Source: Oscillibacter sp. 1-3
GTDB lineage: Bacteria; Bacillota; Clostridia; Oscillospirales; Oscillospiraceae
Reading direction: 5' to 3'
Assembly (NCBI RefSeq): GCF_000403435.2
Contig: NZ_KE159703.1
Location: 1,109,033-1,173,032, forward strand
Length of the DNA stretch: 64,000 nt
Shown here: piece by piece, positions 52,479 to 61,799 of the stretch
How the letters are laid out: every line of letters begins with the position of its first letter
How positions within the stretch are numbered: position 1 is the stretch's first letter
Made by a program: the position numbers and the translations under genes
The notes under the pieces: model-generated
Databases searched by the model: none
What the model saw: the letters and a program-made list of their open reading frames with translations, nothing else
Told to the model about the DNA's origin: nothing

Positions 52479-53894
52479 CTCCATCGGTCAGGTATTCAAA
52501 GACACGACAGTATGTATTTTTTCTTCCCGTTCCTGATGATATTCCTGTTTTCTCTGCTGTTGGAGGCAAATCAGGGGGAGCGGCGCGGTTTACGTCAGTT
52601 GACAACCGTAGTGTATCTGATCCATCCCTGGTGTCTTGTGCTGGTGCGGAGAGCAGCAAAAATTGTCGGGCTGACCGGCCTGCTGGTGGAAAACACAGTT
52701 GTGCTTTTTATCCTGATCTTGGTATCCAGCTTTTTGCTGTCGCAGATGATATTGCTGATCCAGCCGCCCCGTCCTGTTCAGACTGGACGGGCCTGGATTG
52801 AACTGGATCGGGCCGCGCTACGTCACAATGTTCAGCAGTTACAGTCTATACTCCCGGAGGGCTGCGCCCTTATGCCAGCGGTCAAGGCTAACGCTTACGG
52901 ACACGGAGCGGTGCTGATTGCAAAAGAACTGAACCGCCTGGGTATCACAGCTTTCTGCGTGGCAACAGTGACGGAGGGGGCGGAACTGCGGCGGGGTGGT
53001 ATCAAGGGGGAAATCCTGGTGCTGGGCTATACCCACCCGGAACAGTTTTATATGCTGCGAAGATACCGGCTGACACAAACAGTCGTTGATTTATCCTACG
53101 CCCGACTGCTGAACACCTACGGAAAGAAGATCAAAGTCCATTTGAAAATTGACACGGGTATGCACCGATTAGGGATACCGGCAGACCGAAAAGAAGAAAT
53201 TGCCCGTGTATTCAGTTACAGAAACCTTGTCATAGCAGGTATCTTCACCCATCTGTGTGCCGCTGATGTGAGGACAGCGGAACAGGAAAAATTCACGCTG
53301 GGACAGGCGGCGGCGTTCGACCGTGTGATCTGCGATTTGAATAAGCGGGGTCTTAACTGTGGCAAAATCCATCTGCTGTCCAGTTATGGACTGCTTCAAT
53401 ACCCGGAGCTGGCGGGGGACTATGCCAGAATAGGGATTGCCCTTTGCGGTGTGTTGAGCCAGGGAGCAGATATGGAAAACTGCCGGATAGACTTACGGCC
53501 TGTTCTGTCGGTGAAAGCGCGTGTTGCGCTGGTAAAAGATTTGTATGCAGGGGAAACCGCTGGTTATGGATTGGGCTATATCGCCGAAAGCAACCGAAAG
53601 ATTGCCGTCCTGTCTATCGGGTATGCGGACGGGATCCCCCGCGACTTGTCCTGCGGAAAGGGCCGGGTCTTAATTGCAGGATCGGAAGCTCCCATCATCG
53701 GCTTGATCTGCATGGATCAACTGCTGGTGGATGTTACGGACATTCCAGATGCCGCGGCAGGTGATACGGCGGTGCTGATTGGAACGTCCGGCAGTCGGCA
53801 GATTACCGCCTGTGACCTTGCGGAACAGACCGGGACAATCACAAATGAAATATTAAGCCGATTGGGGAATCGATTGAATCGAATTATCATCTGA
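52479..53894 (+). pseudogene. vanT: Membrane serine/alanine racemase (VanT type), 5' part removed at IS21
   Basis: About 470 codons remain. The first about 95 carry the last membrane helices of the acyltransferase-like domain (RHDSMYFFFPFLMIFLFSLLL, then VYLIHPWCLVLVRRAAKIVGL and a final helix). Next comes a complete alanine-racemase-fold domain with PLP lysine in MPAVKANAYGHG and catalytic Tyr in TAGYGLGYIAE, plus MHRLGIPADR. VanT of vanC/vanG-type glycopeptide resistance has this architecture but about 700 residues, so roughly 230 are missing. The frame runs straight from the IS edge, and an ATG at 52512 could restart translation. No other van gene is in the window. Resistance is not implied. 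Confidence 0.85.
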
Positions 53895-53952
53895 GCCGCC
53901 AAAATAAAGAAGAACAACCACCTATCAGATACCCCTCAAATCTTCCGATACG

Positions 53953-53989
53953 ATCACCCGCCAAACTCAGCTCTGGCGGGTGATTTTTT
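53953..53989 (+). terminator. Terminator after vanT relic
   Basis: ATCACCCGCCA / TGGCGGGTGAT hairpin with 10-base loop, followed by T6. Confidence 0.9.
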
Positions 53990-54118
53990 CACCGCAAAAC
54001 TTTTTCTGAAAAGAAAATGTCGCTTTCAGCCGCTGGAGGTTGTGGTAGAAGGATGAGGGAGTCAGCGCATAAGGGCAGAGGAAAAACTGACTCAACAGAA
54101 AGGGTTGGCAAGTACAAC

Positions 54119-54331
54119 ATGAAAGAATCTAGCTACAAGAACTACGATGAACTGCCTCTGTTCCTGAACGCAGCAACGGTGGCAAAGGTGCTGGGTGTCT
54201 CACCGTCCAGCGGGTACGAGTTGATGCATGAGCCAGATTTCCCGGTGCTGAAAGTTGACAGCAGGCTCGTAGTACCCAAAGAGAAATTCGTGGAGTGGGT
54301 GTCACAGCACGCTCAGGGAGGTGCAGATTGA
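54119..54331 (+). CDS. Excisionase-like HTH protein
   Basis: This 70-residue protein has a MerR/excisionase-type DNA-binding fold: LFLNAATVAKVLGVSPSSGYELMHEPDFPVLKVDSRLVVPKEKFVEWV. This pattern is usual for Xis or target-selection proteins of integrative elements. The start is the ATG at 54119; the upstream GGTTGGCAAG gives only a weak ribosome site. Its stop overlaps the next start (TTGA). It probably controls excision by the recombinases downstream. Confidence 0.8.
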   Translation: MKESSYKNYDELPLFLNAATVAKVLGVSPSSGYELMHEPDFPVLKVDSRLVVPKEKFVEWVSQHAQGGAD

Positions 54332-54762
54332 AGTACACACCGTGGCCCAAGCGTGATCCGATCAAGAACTACTTCCAGCTGCCCAACGAGATATTCCTGT
54401 TGGGTCTGTCACCCGGTGCTCTGGCCGTCTACTCTTATCTGATCTGCTGTGAGAACCGAAACACCTACCAATGCTGGCCCAGCTACAAAACTATCGGCAG
54501 AGCGGTGAGGATGAGCGCCAACACCGTCCGCAAGTATGTGTGTGAGCTGGAGGAGCGCCAGCTCATCAGTACAGAAAGCACGACCGTCACCACCAGGGAT
54601 GGTCTGAAGCGCAACGGCAACCTGCTCTACACCATCCGTCCAATCCAACTGGCGCTCGATCAGTTCTACGAACAGCAGCTGACGCAGATGGACATGGCGG
54701 CTGAACGTCAGCGAGTCACAACGGCACTCGCACTCCGCAGCGATAGCGCGCACTCAGCGTGA
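54328..54762 (+). CDS. HTH protein of integrative element (RepA-like N-terminus)
   Basis: This protein of about 144 residues begins at a TTG overlapping the excisionase stop. KNYFQLPNEIFLLGLSPGALAVYSYLICCENRNTYQCWPSYKTIGRAVRMSANTVRKYVCELEERQLIS is a winged-helix of the replication-initiator A N-terminal/HTH_36 type, common in clostridial integrative elements. The C-terminal tail (after about 110) is charged and has no clear domain. It may regulate or start replication of the element; function not established. Confidence 0.75.
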   Translation: MKYTPWPKRDPIKNYFQLPNEIFLLGLSPGALAVYSYLICCENRNTYQCWPSYKTIGRAVRMSANTVRKYVCELEERQLISTESTTVTTRDGLKRNGNLLYTIRPIQLALDQFYEQQLTQMDMAAERQRVTTALALRSDSAHSA

Positions 54763-55254
54763 CAGCCTGTGCGCCGCTGTGTGGCCTCGCTGGTACCCAG
54801 AGGGTAACAAAGCCGCCGCTCACCGCAGATGCGGTTGTGTCCAAAGCGTGTGGCCTGTGTGCGCCATCCAACAAATTCAGCACAGCCGAAAGTGGCAGGT
54901 GAACCGGGGGGTCGAAAAAAGTGCAGGATAAAGGCCGGGGGTCGCTTACGCGCCCCCCGGCCAGCCACACCGCCCCGCAGAGCGGGTCGAGGCTTTTCCA
55001 TAGGTGGTCGGAATTTCAACTTTTTGCTGTGGCAGATGGTCGTTGTCAGAAAATTCAGAGAGGAAATCGCCTGGTTTCAGCATCCCACAAGATGGCTGTC
55101 ACAGGTGGTTTTCAGAAATTTTGCGGGAGTCAGTGCGGGGGTCATTTTTTACCCCCTGGGGGCAAGTCGGGGGTCAGTTTTTCCTCTGTCCTTACAGCCG
55201 CCGCAAAATCGGCGGGTCAAGGCGGGGATATTTGCGAATTTCAGGAGGAGCATC
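54763..55254 (+). other. Noncoding region with GGGGGTC repeats
   Basis: 492 bases without a credible gene. GGGGGTC(G/A) occurs four times (about 54907, 54938, 55137, 55169), the last two as CGGGGGTCATTTTTT and CGGGGGTCAGTTTTT. Spaced repeats between a RepA-like protein and an RHH-like protein could be an origin, iterons or transfer site. CAGGAGGAG before 55255 is the next gene's ribosome site. Confidence 0.4.
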
Positions 55255-55662
55255 ATGCCGAGAGAGAAATCAAGTCCTCACCGCAAATCTCTCCCTGAGA
55301 CACAACAACTCGTCAAAGAGATGTGTCCTCGAGACAACTACCGTACACAAAACGAGTTCATCGAGAAGGCCATCCGGTTCTACGCCGGCTACGTCTCCGG
55401 TCAGGATACCACCGCTTATCTCCCGCCCGCACTGGCGTCCGTCCTGCGCGATACGGTTCAGGATACGGAGAACCGCGTCTGTCGTCTGCTCTTCAAGCTG
55501 GCGGTTGATCTGGACATGATGATGAATGTGCTGGCGGCAGGAATGGAGATTCCCGATGAACAGCTCAAGGCGCTGCGGGGACGGTGCGGCCAAGACGTGA
55601 AAAAAACCAGCGGCAACATTTCGCTGGACGACGCTGTCCGTTACCAAAGAGGTGGTCTGTGA
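55255..55662 (+). CDS. Small ribbon-helix-helix-like protein
   Basis: This 135-residue protein starts with a strong AGGAGG site. The N-terminal RDNYRTQNEFIEKAIRFYAGYVSG (about 24-48) resembles the RHH DNA-binding fold of relaxosome or plasmid proteins. The middle (VQDTENRVCRLLFKLAVDLDMMMNVLAAGM) is helical. It is found in many clostridial integrative elements in my recollection, but its function is not known. It lies 130 bases before the first recombinase gene. Confidence 0.65.
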   Translation: MPREKSSPHRKSLPETQQLVKEMCPRDNYRTQNEFIEKAIRFYAGYVSGQDTTAYLPPALASVLRDTVQDTENRVCRLLFKLAVDLDMMMNVLAAGMEIPDEQLKALRGRCGQDVKKTSGNISLDDAVRYQRGGL

Positions 55663-55791
55663 TCACCCGTACCCTGTTCAAATTCTGCGCCGCAAAACAA
55701 AGAATAAAAGTCCTCGAAAAAAGTAGTAGCTATTCCCCGCGAAGTGTGGTATGTGTTGGTGTTGCAGAATCGGAGAAAGGAGATGATACTC

Positions 55792-56961
55792 ATGGCAAAG
55801 CGCAGACCATCCGGCGACGGTATGGTTCGCAAGCGGGACGACGGTCGGTGGGAAGGACGCATCGTGGTAGGCCACAAGGAAAACGGCGACTCTATCTTCC
55901 GGTACGTCTATGCTCCCACGCAGAAGGAACTGTCCGCGAAGCTCCGCCAGCACATCGACAGCTACCAGGGTGCCGACCTGACGGAGCAGAGCAGGATGAC
56001 CTTGAGTGAATGGCTCAATCAGTGGCTGGAGAACATGGCGGATACTCTGCGGCCCAACACGCTGAGGAACTATCGCAGCTACATCGAGAACCACATCCGC
56101 CCCAACCTGGGAGACAAACAGCTGGCTCGAATTACACCGAAGGATGTGCAACGGTTCTACGAGAAGCTGAGTGATTGTCTGGCCAGCAGTACGGTGCGCC
56201 GCATCCACACCACGCTCCACGGTGCGCTGAAGGCGGCACAGCAGGCTCACCTGATCGCCAGCAACCCGACTGAGCAGATCATCGCTCCCAGGTTCAGCTA
56301 TGGAGTAAAGCAGATACTGACGGACGAGCAGCTGGATGTGTTCATGAAGGTCATCGCAGAGGATGAAATCTGGTGTGACTTCTTCTATGCCGAGCTGACC
56401 ACTGGTCTGCGGCGGGGTGAGATCTGCGGGCTCAAGTGGGAGGACTTCGATGAGGTCAATGGTACACTGAAAGTCTGCCGTACCGTCTACCGGGAAACTG
56501 GTGGCGGGCTGACTGCCGGGGATACCAAGACCAGCGCCGGCGTCCGGAAAATCATGCTGCCAGCCAGCACAGTACAGGTCTTCCGTGAACGAAAAAAGTC
56601 CGCACTGACCGAGTGGATATTCCCCAACCCGCTGAAGCCGGAGCAGCCTGTCAATCCTGGCTCAGCATACCGCCGGTTGAAGATTCTGCTGAAGCGGGCT
56701 GGCCTTCCGAACATTCGCTTCCACGACTTGCGTCACACCTTCGCCACTCACGCTCTGGCGTCGGGCGTGGACGTGAAAACCTTGTCCGGCATCCTCGGTC
56801 ACACCAGAGCAGCGTTCACGCTGGACACCTACACCCACACCACTGGCGATATGCAGAAACGAGCCTCGGAAGTGGTAGGAGATTTTCTGACAGACATTTT
56901 TGGAGAGGAGTTGAGACCGTGGGAAGAAAGCGCAAAAGCGGCGAGGGTACAGTCCGTCTGA
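55792..56961 (+). CDS. Tyrosine recombinase 1
   Basis: This 389-residue integrase has an N-terminal arm-binding domain (GDGMVRKRDDGRWEGRIVVGHKENGD), a core-binding domain (LSEWLNQWLENMADTLRPNTLRNYRSYIENHIRPNLG) and a catalytic domain with Arg in TTGLRRGEICGL, HDLRHTFATHAL and GHTRAAFTLDTYTH (Tyr nucleophile). All catalytic residues are present. The start is the ATG at 55792, with AAGGAG 10 bases upstream. It overlaps recombinase 2 by 43 bases. Confidence 0.92.
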   Translation: MAKRRPSGDGMVRKRDDGRWEGRIVVGHKENGDSIFRYVYAPTQKELSAKLRQHIDSYQGADLTEQSRMTLSEWLNQWLENMADTLRPNTLRNYRSYIENHIRPNLGDKQLARITPKDVQRFYEKLSDCLASSTVRRIHTTLHGALKAAQQAHLIASNPTEQIIAPRFSYGVKQILTDEQLDVFMKVIAEDEIWCDFFYAELTTGLRRGEICGLKWEDFDEVNGTLKVCRTVYRETGGGLTAGDTKTSAGVRKIMLPASTVQVFRERKKSALTEWIFPNPLKPEQPVNPGSAYRRLKILLKRAGLPNIRFHDLRHTFATHALASGVDVKTLSGILGHTRAAFTLDTYTHTTGDMQKRASEVVGDFLTDIFGEELRPWEESAKAARVQSV

Positions 56962-58352
56962 GAAAGGACGGGCGCTGGGAGGGGCGGGTGGTCGTCGGTT
57001 ACGATGACAAGGGCCTGCCAAAAACAAAAAACGTGCTGGCCATGACCAAGACGGAGTGCGTGGCGAAACTGGAATCGCTGAAAGAGTCCGTGACTCCCGC
57101 AACCGCCGTTAAGATCAGGGCGGATATGCCCTTCGGCGAGTGGATGGAATTCTGGTACGAAAACTACAGCAAGCCAATGCTCCGCCCCAGTTCCCAGCGA
57201 TCCTATGAGGACTTTATCAGGCTCTACATCCGCCCCAAATTGGGCAGTGTTCCTCTGAACAAGTTAACGATGAATGACCTCCAGCGGTTCTTTAACTGGA
57301 TGAGAAAGGATGGACGTACGCTACATGGAGAAACCAGAGGCGGTGGTCTCTCGGACAATATGGTGCGCAACTGTCACAGTCTCTGCCGCAGGGCGTTGGA
57401 AAAAGCTGTGGCAGAGCGATTGATCGTAAAGAATCCAATTGAGGGATGCAAGGCCCCGCCCATCAGACGGGAGGAGATGCAGCTGCTCACCAGGGAGGAG
57501 CTGCAAAGACTGCTCATCCAGGCCAAAGACGAAGGTTACTACGAGGTGTTCCTGCTGGAACTGACCACTGGCCTCCGAGTAGGAGAATTGATGGCGCTCC
57601 AGTGGGACGATCTGAATTTCAAGACCGGAGAACTGAGGATTGAACGGCAGGTTTATCGAACCAAAGAGGAACTGCTGATCCAGGAACCCAAGACCAAGGC
57701 ATCTATCCGAACCGTGATTCTTCCCCCGCCTGTGGTCGAGGCGCTGAAGGAGTACAAGAAAACCGTCTCCTCCCGATGGATGTTCCCCTCGCCCAAAAAG
57801 GAGGACGCTCCGCTGGCTCCAGCAGCCGCCAGCCACAGGCTGAGCAAAATCCTGACTCATGCGGGGTGCAAAAAGGTTCGCTTCCATGACCTCCGGCATG
57901 TTTTCGCCACCAACGCTTTGGAACATGGGATGGACGTGAAAACGCTGTCCACCATCATCGGTCACGTCTCCTCCGCCACCACGCTGAACGTCTATGCCCA
58001 TGTCACTGATGATATGCAAAGGCAAGCCGCCACAAAAATCGACCGGGGCATTGGTAGAGCGGAGACTCCCACAGAAAGCTCCCAGGCAACAACCAGCCAC
58101 ACCATGACGGCCTTCAAGGCTCAGCGGGGCAAGCGCCGTTACTGGGGCAGCGGATACTTGGGGCGGACCAAAGGTGGGCGCTGGAACGGAAGGTACACGG
58201 TGACCTGGCCCGATGGAACAAAACGCACCCGGGACATCTACGCTGACTCAGAGGAAGAATGCGAAAAGTTGCTGGCGGTAATGATAACCGAGATGAAAAC
58301 GGAGGTAGCCGCCGAAAGGGAGCGGCTGAGGGCAGAGAGCAAGGCTGGTTGA
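56919..58352 (+). CDS. Tyrosine recombinase 2 with extra C-terminal arm domain
   Basis: This 477-residue recombinase starts at GTG 56919 (GGAGAGGAG upstream). The same layout as recombinase 1 is seen: GEGTVRLRKDGRWEGRVVVGYDDKG, FGEWMEFWYENYSKPMLRPSSQRSYEDFIRLYI, TTGLRVGELMAL, HDLRHVFATNAL and IGHVSSATTLNVYAH. About 110 extra residues follow the Tyr helix and include GYLGRTKGGRWNGRYTVTWPDGTKRTRDIYADSEEECEKLL, a second copy of the arm-type DNA-binding domain. This C-terminal addition is unusual for the family. Confidence 0.9.
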   Translation: MGRKRKSGEGTVRLRKDGRWEGRVVVGYDDKGLPKTKNVLAMTKTECVAKLESLKESVTPATAVKIRADMPFGEWMEFWYENYSKPMLRPSSQRSYEDFIRLYIRPKLGSVPLNKLTMNDLQRFFNWMRKDGRTLHGETRGGGLSDNMVRNCHSLCRRALEKAVAERLIVKNPIEGCKAPPIRREEMQLLTREELQRLLIQAKDEGYYEVFLLELTTGLRVGELMALQWDDLNFKTGELRIERQVYRTKEELLIQEPKTKASIRTVILPPPVVEALKEYKKTVSSRWMFPSPKKEDAPLAPAAASHRLSKILTHAGCKKVRFHDLRHVFATNALEHGMDVKTLSTIIGHVSSATTLNVYAHVTDDMQRQAATKIDRGIGRAETPTESSQATTSHTMTAFKAQRGKRRYWGSGYLGRTKGGRWNGRYTVTWPDGTKRTRDIYADSEEECEKLLAVMITEMKTEVAAERERLRAESKAG

Positions 58353-58664
58353 GAACTGCGGCCCACCGGGACACCCCCGGTGGGCCAGTTTTTCTCTGTC
58401 TGTGGGCAAATATGTGGTCAGAGAGTGTTCAGCCGTACCCAACAAGCAGAAATTGTCACGAAAATGGCAGGACTGAATCAGATAATGCAGATTTTCATGG
58501 CCATAAATCAGCCCTTATCCTCAGAGCAGCGTGTGCGCTGGTACAGACAAAGATAAGAGCTTTTTCCTCTGAGGCAATTTCAAACTTTTTGATAACTGTA
58601 AGAAACCCGCTGGATATTGAGGCCAGCAGATGGTAATATGTGTCGTTAAAGGAGGCGATGCAAT
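58353..58664 (+). other. Gap between recombinases 2 and 3
   Basis: 312 bases with no credible gene. GGCCCACCGGG / CCCGGTGGGCC (58359-58386) forms a hairpin followed by AGTTTTTC and may terminate the first two recombinase genes. AAAGGAGG lies just before the third. I see nothing else. Confidence 0.5.
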
Positions 58665-59823
58665 ATGGCGAAGCGCAGAGCTAACGGCGAAGGGAATATT
58701 CGTAAACGTTCCGATGGGCGCTGGGAGGGCCGATACAGCCGCTGGCTATAATCCCGAGTCCGGCAAGCGAATCATCAAGAATGTTCTAGGCCGAACCCAG
58801 GCTGAGGTCAAAGAGAAATTGAAAGTAGCTATTGCTGAGGGCCAGCGCTTAGATATCTCCAAAACTGGAAATTATACGGTAGCATCGTGGGTGCGAACGT
58901 GGTACGAGGTATACGCAGAACCCCGTATCCGTCCAAACATACGGGAGTACTACACAAACTATATTGAGAACCACATCGTTCCGGGCATCGGCAGAATCAT
59001 GCTGGACAAGCTGACGACCATTCAAATCCAACGGTTCTACAACAACCTCCAGAAAAATGGCCGGGTTCAACGAAAAGGATATCCAGAGTTGAAGGATAAA
59101 AGCCTCAGTCCTCGGGTGGTTTGCGGCGTCCACACGCTGCTGAGCAATTGCCTGGACCAAGCAGTAGCGGAACACCTGATTTTATCCAATCCCGCCCAGG
59201 GCTGTAAGCTGCCGAAGCTGGAAAAGAAGGAGATGCGCATTCTTCCGCAGGAGAAGATCGGTATGTATCCGGCAGAAGCAGACCGGCGGGGCCTTTTGGC
59301 CGCATTCTATCTGGAGCTAACCACCGGCCTTAGAAGGGGAGAGTTGCTGGCCCTCTGCTGGACAGGCTTGAATGCCGAGACCAAGACGATTTCCGTTACA
59401 AAACAGGTTAACCGTATCAAGGGAGAGTTGGTGGTCAGCCCTCCGAAAACGCAAAACTCTGTTCGGACGCTGGCGATTCCTCAGCAGGCTGTGGACCTCC
59501 TGATAGAGGAACACAAGAAGCATCCAGGTAATCCGTATATGTTTCCGTCGCCAAAAACCGGAACGATGTACGACCCAGATGCATTCCGGCGGACTCATGA
59601 CAAAATCCTGAAAGCAATAGGTGCAGAACATGTGCGTTTCCACGATATGCGACATCTTTTCGCAACTCTGTCCTTGAAGAACGGTGTAGATGTAAAGACC
59701 CTCTCTGGTGCCCTGGGACATTACTCAGCGGGCTTCACGCTGAACACGTATACCCACGCCACGGCACAGATGAAGCAGGATGCGGCGGACACCATTGGAA
59801 TGGTCATCAGTGGAGAAATGTAA
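58665..59823 (+). pseudogene. Tyrosine recombinase 3, frameshifted in the N-terminal domain
   Basis: The gene begins at ATG 58665 (MAKRRANGEGNIRKRSDGRWEGRYS) with AAAGGAGG upstream, but runs to a stop after 24 codons. The proper continuation (AAGYNPESGKRIIKNVLGRTQAEVKEKL) is in another frame from about 58735, a one-base change near the end of the arm domain. The rest is intact, with TTGLRRGELLAL, HDMRHLFATLSL and GHYSAGFTLNTYTHAT. An alternative start within the other frame (58630) gives an open protein but with a nonsense N-terminus. Probably inactive or weakly active. Confidence 0.8.
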
Positions 59824-59842
59824 TTTTTTACATAGCATGGAA

Positions 59843-59880
59843 AAAAGCGGGACAGATTGTAATCTGTTCCGCTTTTAAGA
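59843..59880 (+). terminator. Terminator after recombinase 3
   Basis: AAAAGCGGGACAGATT / AATCTGTTCCGCTTTT hairpin, starting 20 bases after the stop. Confidence 0.85.
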
Positions 59881-59958
59881 TGTGATTTTTGAAGAAGTAC
59901 TTTACAAAAGCGGGATATTAGTGTAAAATGATTTACATTCAAAGAAAGGAGCTTACTC

Positions 59959-60603
59959 ATGCCTTCGATCTACGACGATTTCTTAGCGCGAATTCCTAAG
60001 AAGCTACTAGTGAGCCTCAGTAATGGTTGTACTCTAGGAGATAAGGCCTTCCAACAAGTGATGGAAAGTGATGGATCCTTACTGAATAGTCCGTATATGT
60101 ATGGATTGAGGTCTAGAATCCATGATAAAGCTGTTCAAATGTATATGCATGATCGTGTAGAAGGTGGTGGCTTAGCAAGGGTTTACTGTAAAAACACGGG
60201 ATTTGGAAATAGAGTTGCGACGATATGCGGAGATGGATACTCTCTGATGCCGTGTCACATTTCGGAAAGGAATACCTTGCCGCCATCAGCGAAGTATAAA
60301 ATTAAAGCGTGTGAGAATAATCCTGGCCACGATTATGGGCAGTTGAATTTGTTCACACCGCCATATGCAAAGTCGTTTTCGTCTGTGAACTTTTTTGTGA
60401 CAACATTTTTCGACGGAATGGTAACAGAGCCGACAGTAATTTTACCGGATAGAGATTTTTCAAAAATATTATGTAGTTGGTCAATACCTGCAATAATTGC
60501 AGCTGAAATGCCAAAAACTGAAGAGGTTTATCAGGAGAGAATAATGCCTAAACTTCTTTCTGAGGTGCAAAATGAAATTAAAAACAGTCAGGGAGAAATG
60601 TGA
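59959..60603 (+). CDS. Unknown protein paired with repressor/metallopeptidase
   Basis: This 214-residue protein has GGAGC-type ribosome site 8 bases before the ATG and a lower GC content than the chromosome. No recognisable domain; no signal peptide or membrane helix. Features are six Cys residues, including CKNTGFGNRVATICGDGYSLMPCH, and a terminal acidic/basic stretch. It overlaps the next gene by 32 bases, an arrangement common for toxin or effector genes followed by an XRE-ImmA/IrrE regulator. Function is unknown, and a toxin or stress effector is only a guess. Confidence 0.65.
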   Translation: MPSIYDDFLARIPKKLLVSLSNGCTLGDKAFQQVMESDGSLLNSPYMYGLRSRIHDKAVQMYMHDRVEGGGLARVYCKNTGFGNRVATICGDGYSLMPCHISERNTLPPSAKYKIKACENNPGHDYGQLNLFTPPYAKSFSSVNFFVTTFFDGMVTEPTVILPDRDFSKILCSWSIPAIIAAEMPKTEEVYQERIMPKLLSEVQNEIKNSQGEM

Positions 60604-61741
60604 GTTTTTGCCTATTCCCATTCGAATAAAAGAAGCAAGAGAATATAATCGCCTGCGAGTAACAGAACTCGCCGATATGATTGGCAAAACACGACAGGCA
60701 GTATCTCAGTTCGAAAATGGTACGACAAAACCTACACCTGAAGTCTTATCTAAAATTGCTGAGGTGACTGGCTTCCCGATAGCGTATTTTTTTAAATTGC
60801 CGAGACCTCAGCAGGCGACCATGTCGCAAATACCCTTGTATAGAGGATCCAAGACAAAGACGGAGAACTTGAAAAGATCATACGAAATAGCTGCAATGTG
60901 GTCTGCTGATATCATTGAGTATCTTAAAAAATATGTTGTACTGTTAGATGTCAACTTACCGAAAGATCTTGAGTTTGATCCATTTTCTAAAATTGATATT
61001 TGTCAAAGAATAGAGAATATAGCTGAGGATCTAAGAAACAAATGGGGGCTTGGAAAAGGGCCTATTCACGATTTAGCTGGAATTTTGGAAAACAACGGTT
61101 TCATTTTTTCTAAAATTCCTAATAAGGTGAAGGAAGTAGAGGCATTTTCCTTATGGACAGAAGGAGTACCTCATATTTTTTATGAAGGAAACCGGAATAC
61201 TTCTGCCAGCTATATGTTTAGTATTTGTCATGAACTTGGTCATTTGCTTTTGCACACGGCTTTGCAAAAAGAAGAGATGGACAAGATGTATAAGGATTTA
61301 GAGTGGCAGGCTAGTTTTTTTGCAGGGGCTTTTTTGATGCCTGCAGAGACTTTTGGAAATGAATATATCACTAGCAATCTTAATTCCTTTATACAGATTA
61401 AAAAAAGATGGGGCGTATCTTTAGCGGCGATGATTATGAGAGCTTTTGCGTTGGGTGTAATTGACGAGCAACAAAAGAGTTACTTGTTCAGGCAATTGTC
61501 ATCTCGGGGGTATAGGAGACACGAACCATATGATGATGAGTTAGTATTTATGGAGCCATCAATCATTTGTAATTCCATAACATTACTTATCGAAAGTAAT
61601 GTTATAACTTTTGGCGATTTTATAGAAGATATTACGATTCCGATGGATGCCTTAACTGCTATATGTGTTTTGCCAGAAAGTTTTCTTAGAACGTATCTGG
61701 AGCCAATCAGATATCCACCCCATTTGCGACTGGTAAAGTAA
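60572..61741 (+). CDS. XRE HTH fused to ImmA/IrrE metallopeptidase
   Basis: This 389-residue protein has an N-terminal XRE-type HTH (IKEAREYNRLRVTELADMIGKTRQAVSQFENGTTKPTPEVLSKIAEVTGFPIAYFF, about 19-72) and an ImmA/IrrE peptidase domain with the zinc motif HELGHLLLH (about 222-230) and a downstream FFAGAFLMPAE. ImmA-type proteins cleave or inactivate repressors in phages and ICEs. It is coupled to the preceding unknown gene and lies near the end of the integrated element at tRNA-Val. Confidence 0.88.
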   Translation: MKLKTVREKCEFLPIPIRIKEAREYNRLRVTELADMIGKTRQAVSQFENGTTKPTPEVLSKIAEVTGFPIAYFFKLPRPQQATMSQIPLYRGSKTKTENLKRSYEIAAMWSADIIEYLKKYVVLLDVNLPKDLEFDPFSKIDICQRIENIAEDLRNKWGLGKGPIHDLAGILENNGFIFSKIPNKVKEVEAFSLWTEGVPHIFYEGNRNTSASYMFSICHELGHLLLHTALQKEEMDKMYKDLEWQASFFAGAFLMPAETFGNEYITSNLNSFIQIKKRWGVSLAAMIMRAFALGVIDEQQKSYLFRQLSSRGYRRHEPYDDELVFMEPSIICNSITLLIESNVITFGDFIEDITIPMDALTAICVLPESFLRTYLEPIRYPPHLRLVK

Positions 61742-61760
61742 AATTGGTTACATGAACTGC

Positions 61761-61796
61761 TACCGGGCAGATTTTCCTGCCCGGTACTCTTTTATT
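61761..61796 (+). terminator. Terminator after metallopeptidase gene
   Basis: TACCGGGCAG / CTGCCCGGTA hairpin with 6-base loop, followed by CTCTTTTATTT. Confidence 0.88.
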
Positions 61797-61799
61797 TCC

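Noticed and set aside
54829..55662. Long frame reading through the noncoding zone into the RHH-like gene
   Set aside because: The strong AGGAGG and ATG at 55255 mark the true start. The upstream part is low-complexity and lacks protein character.
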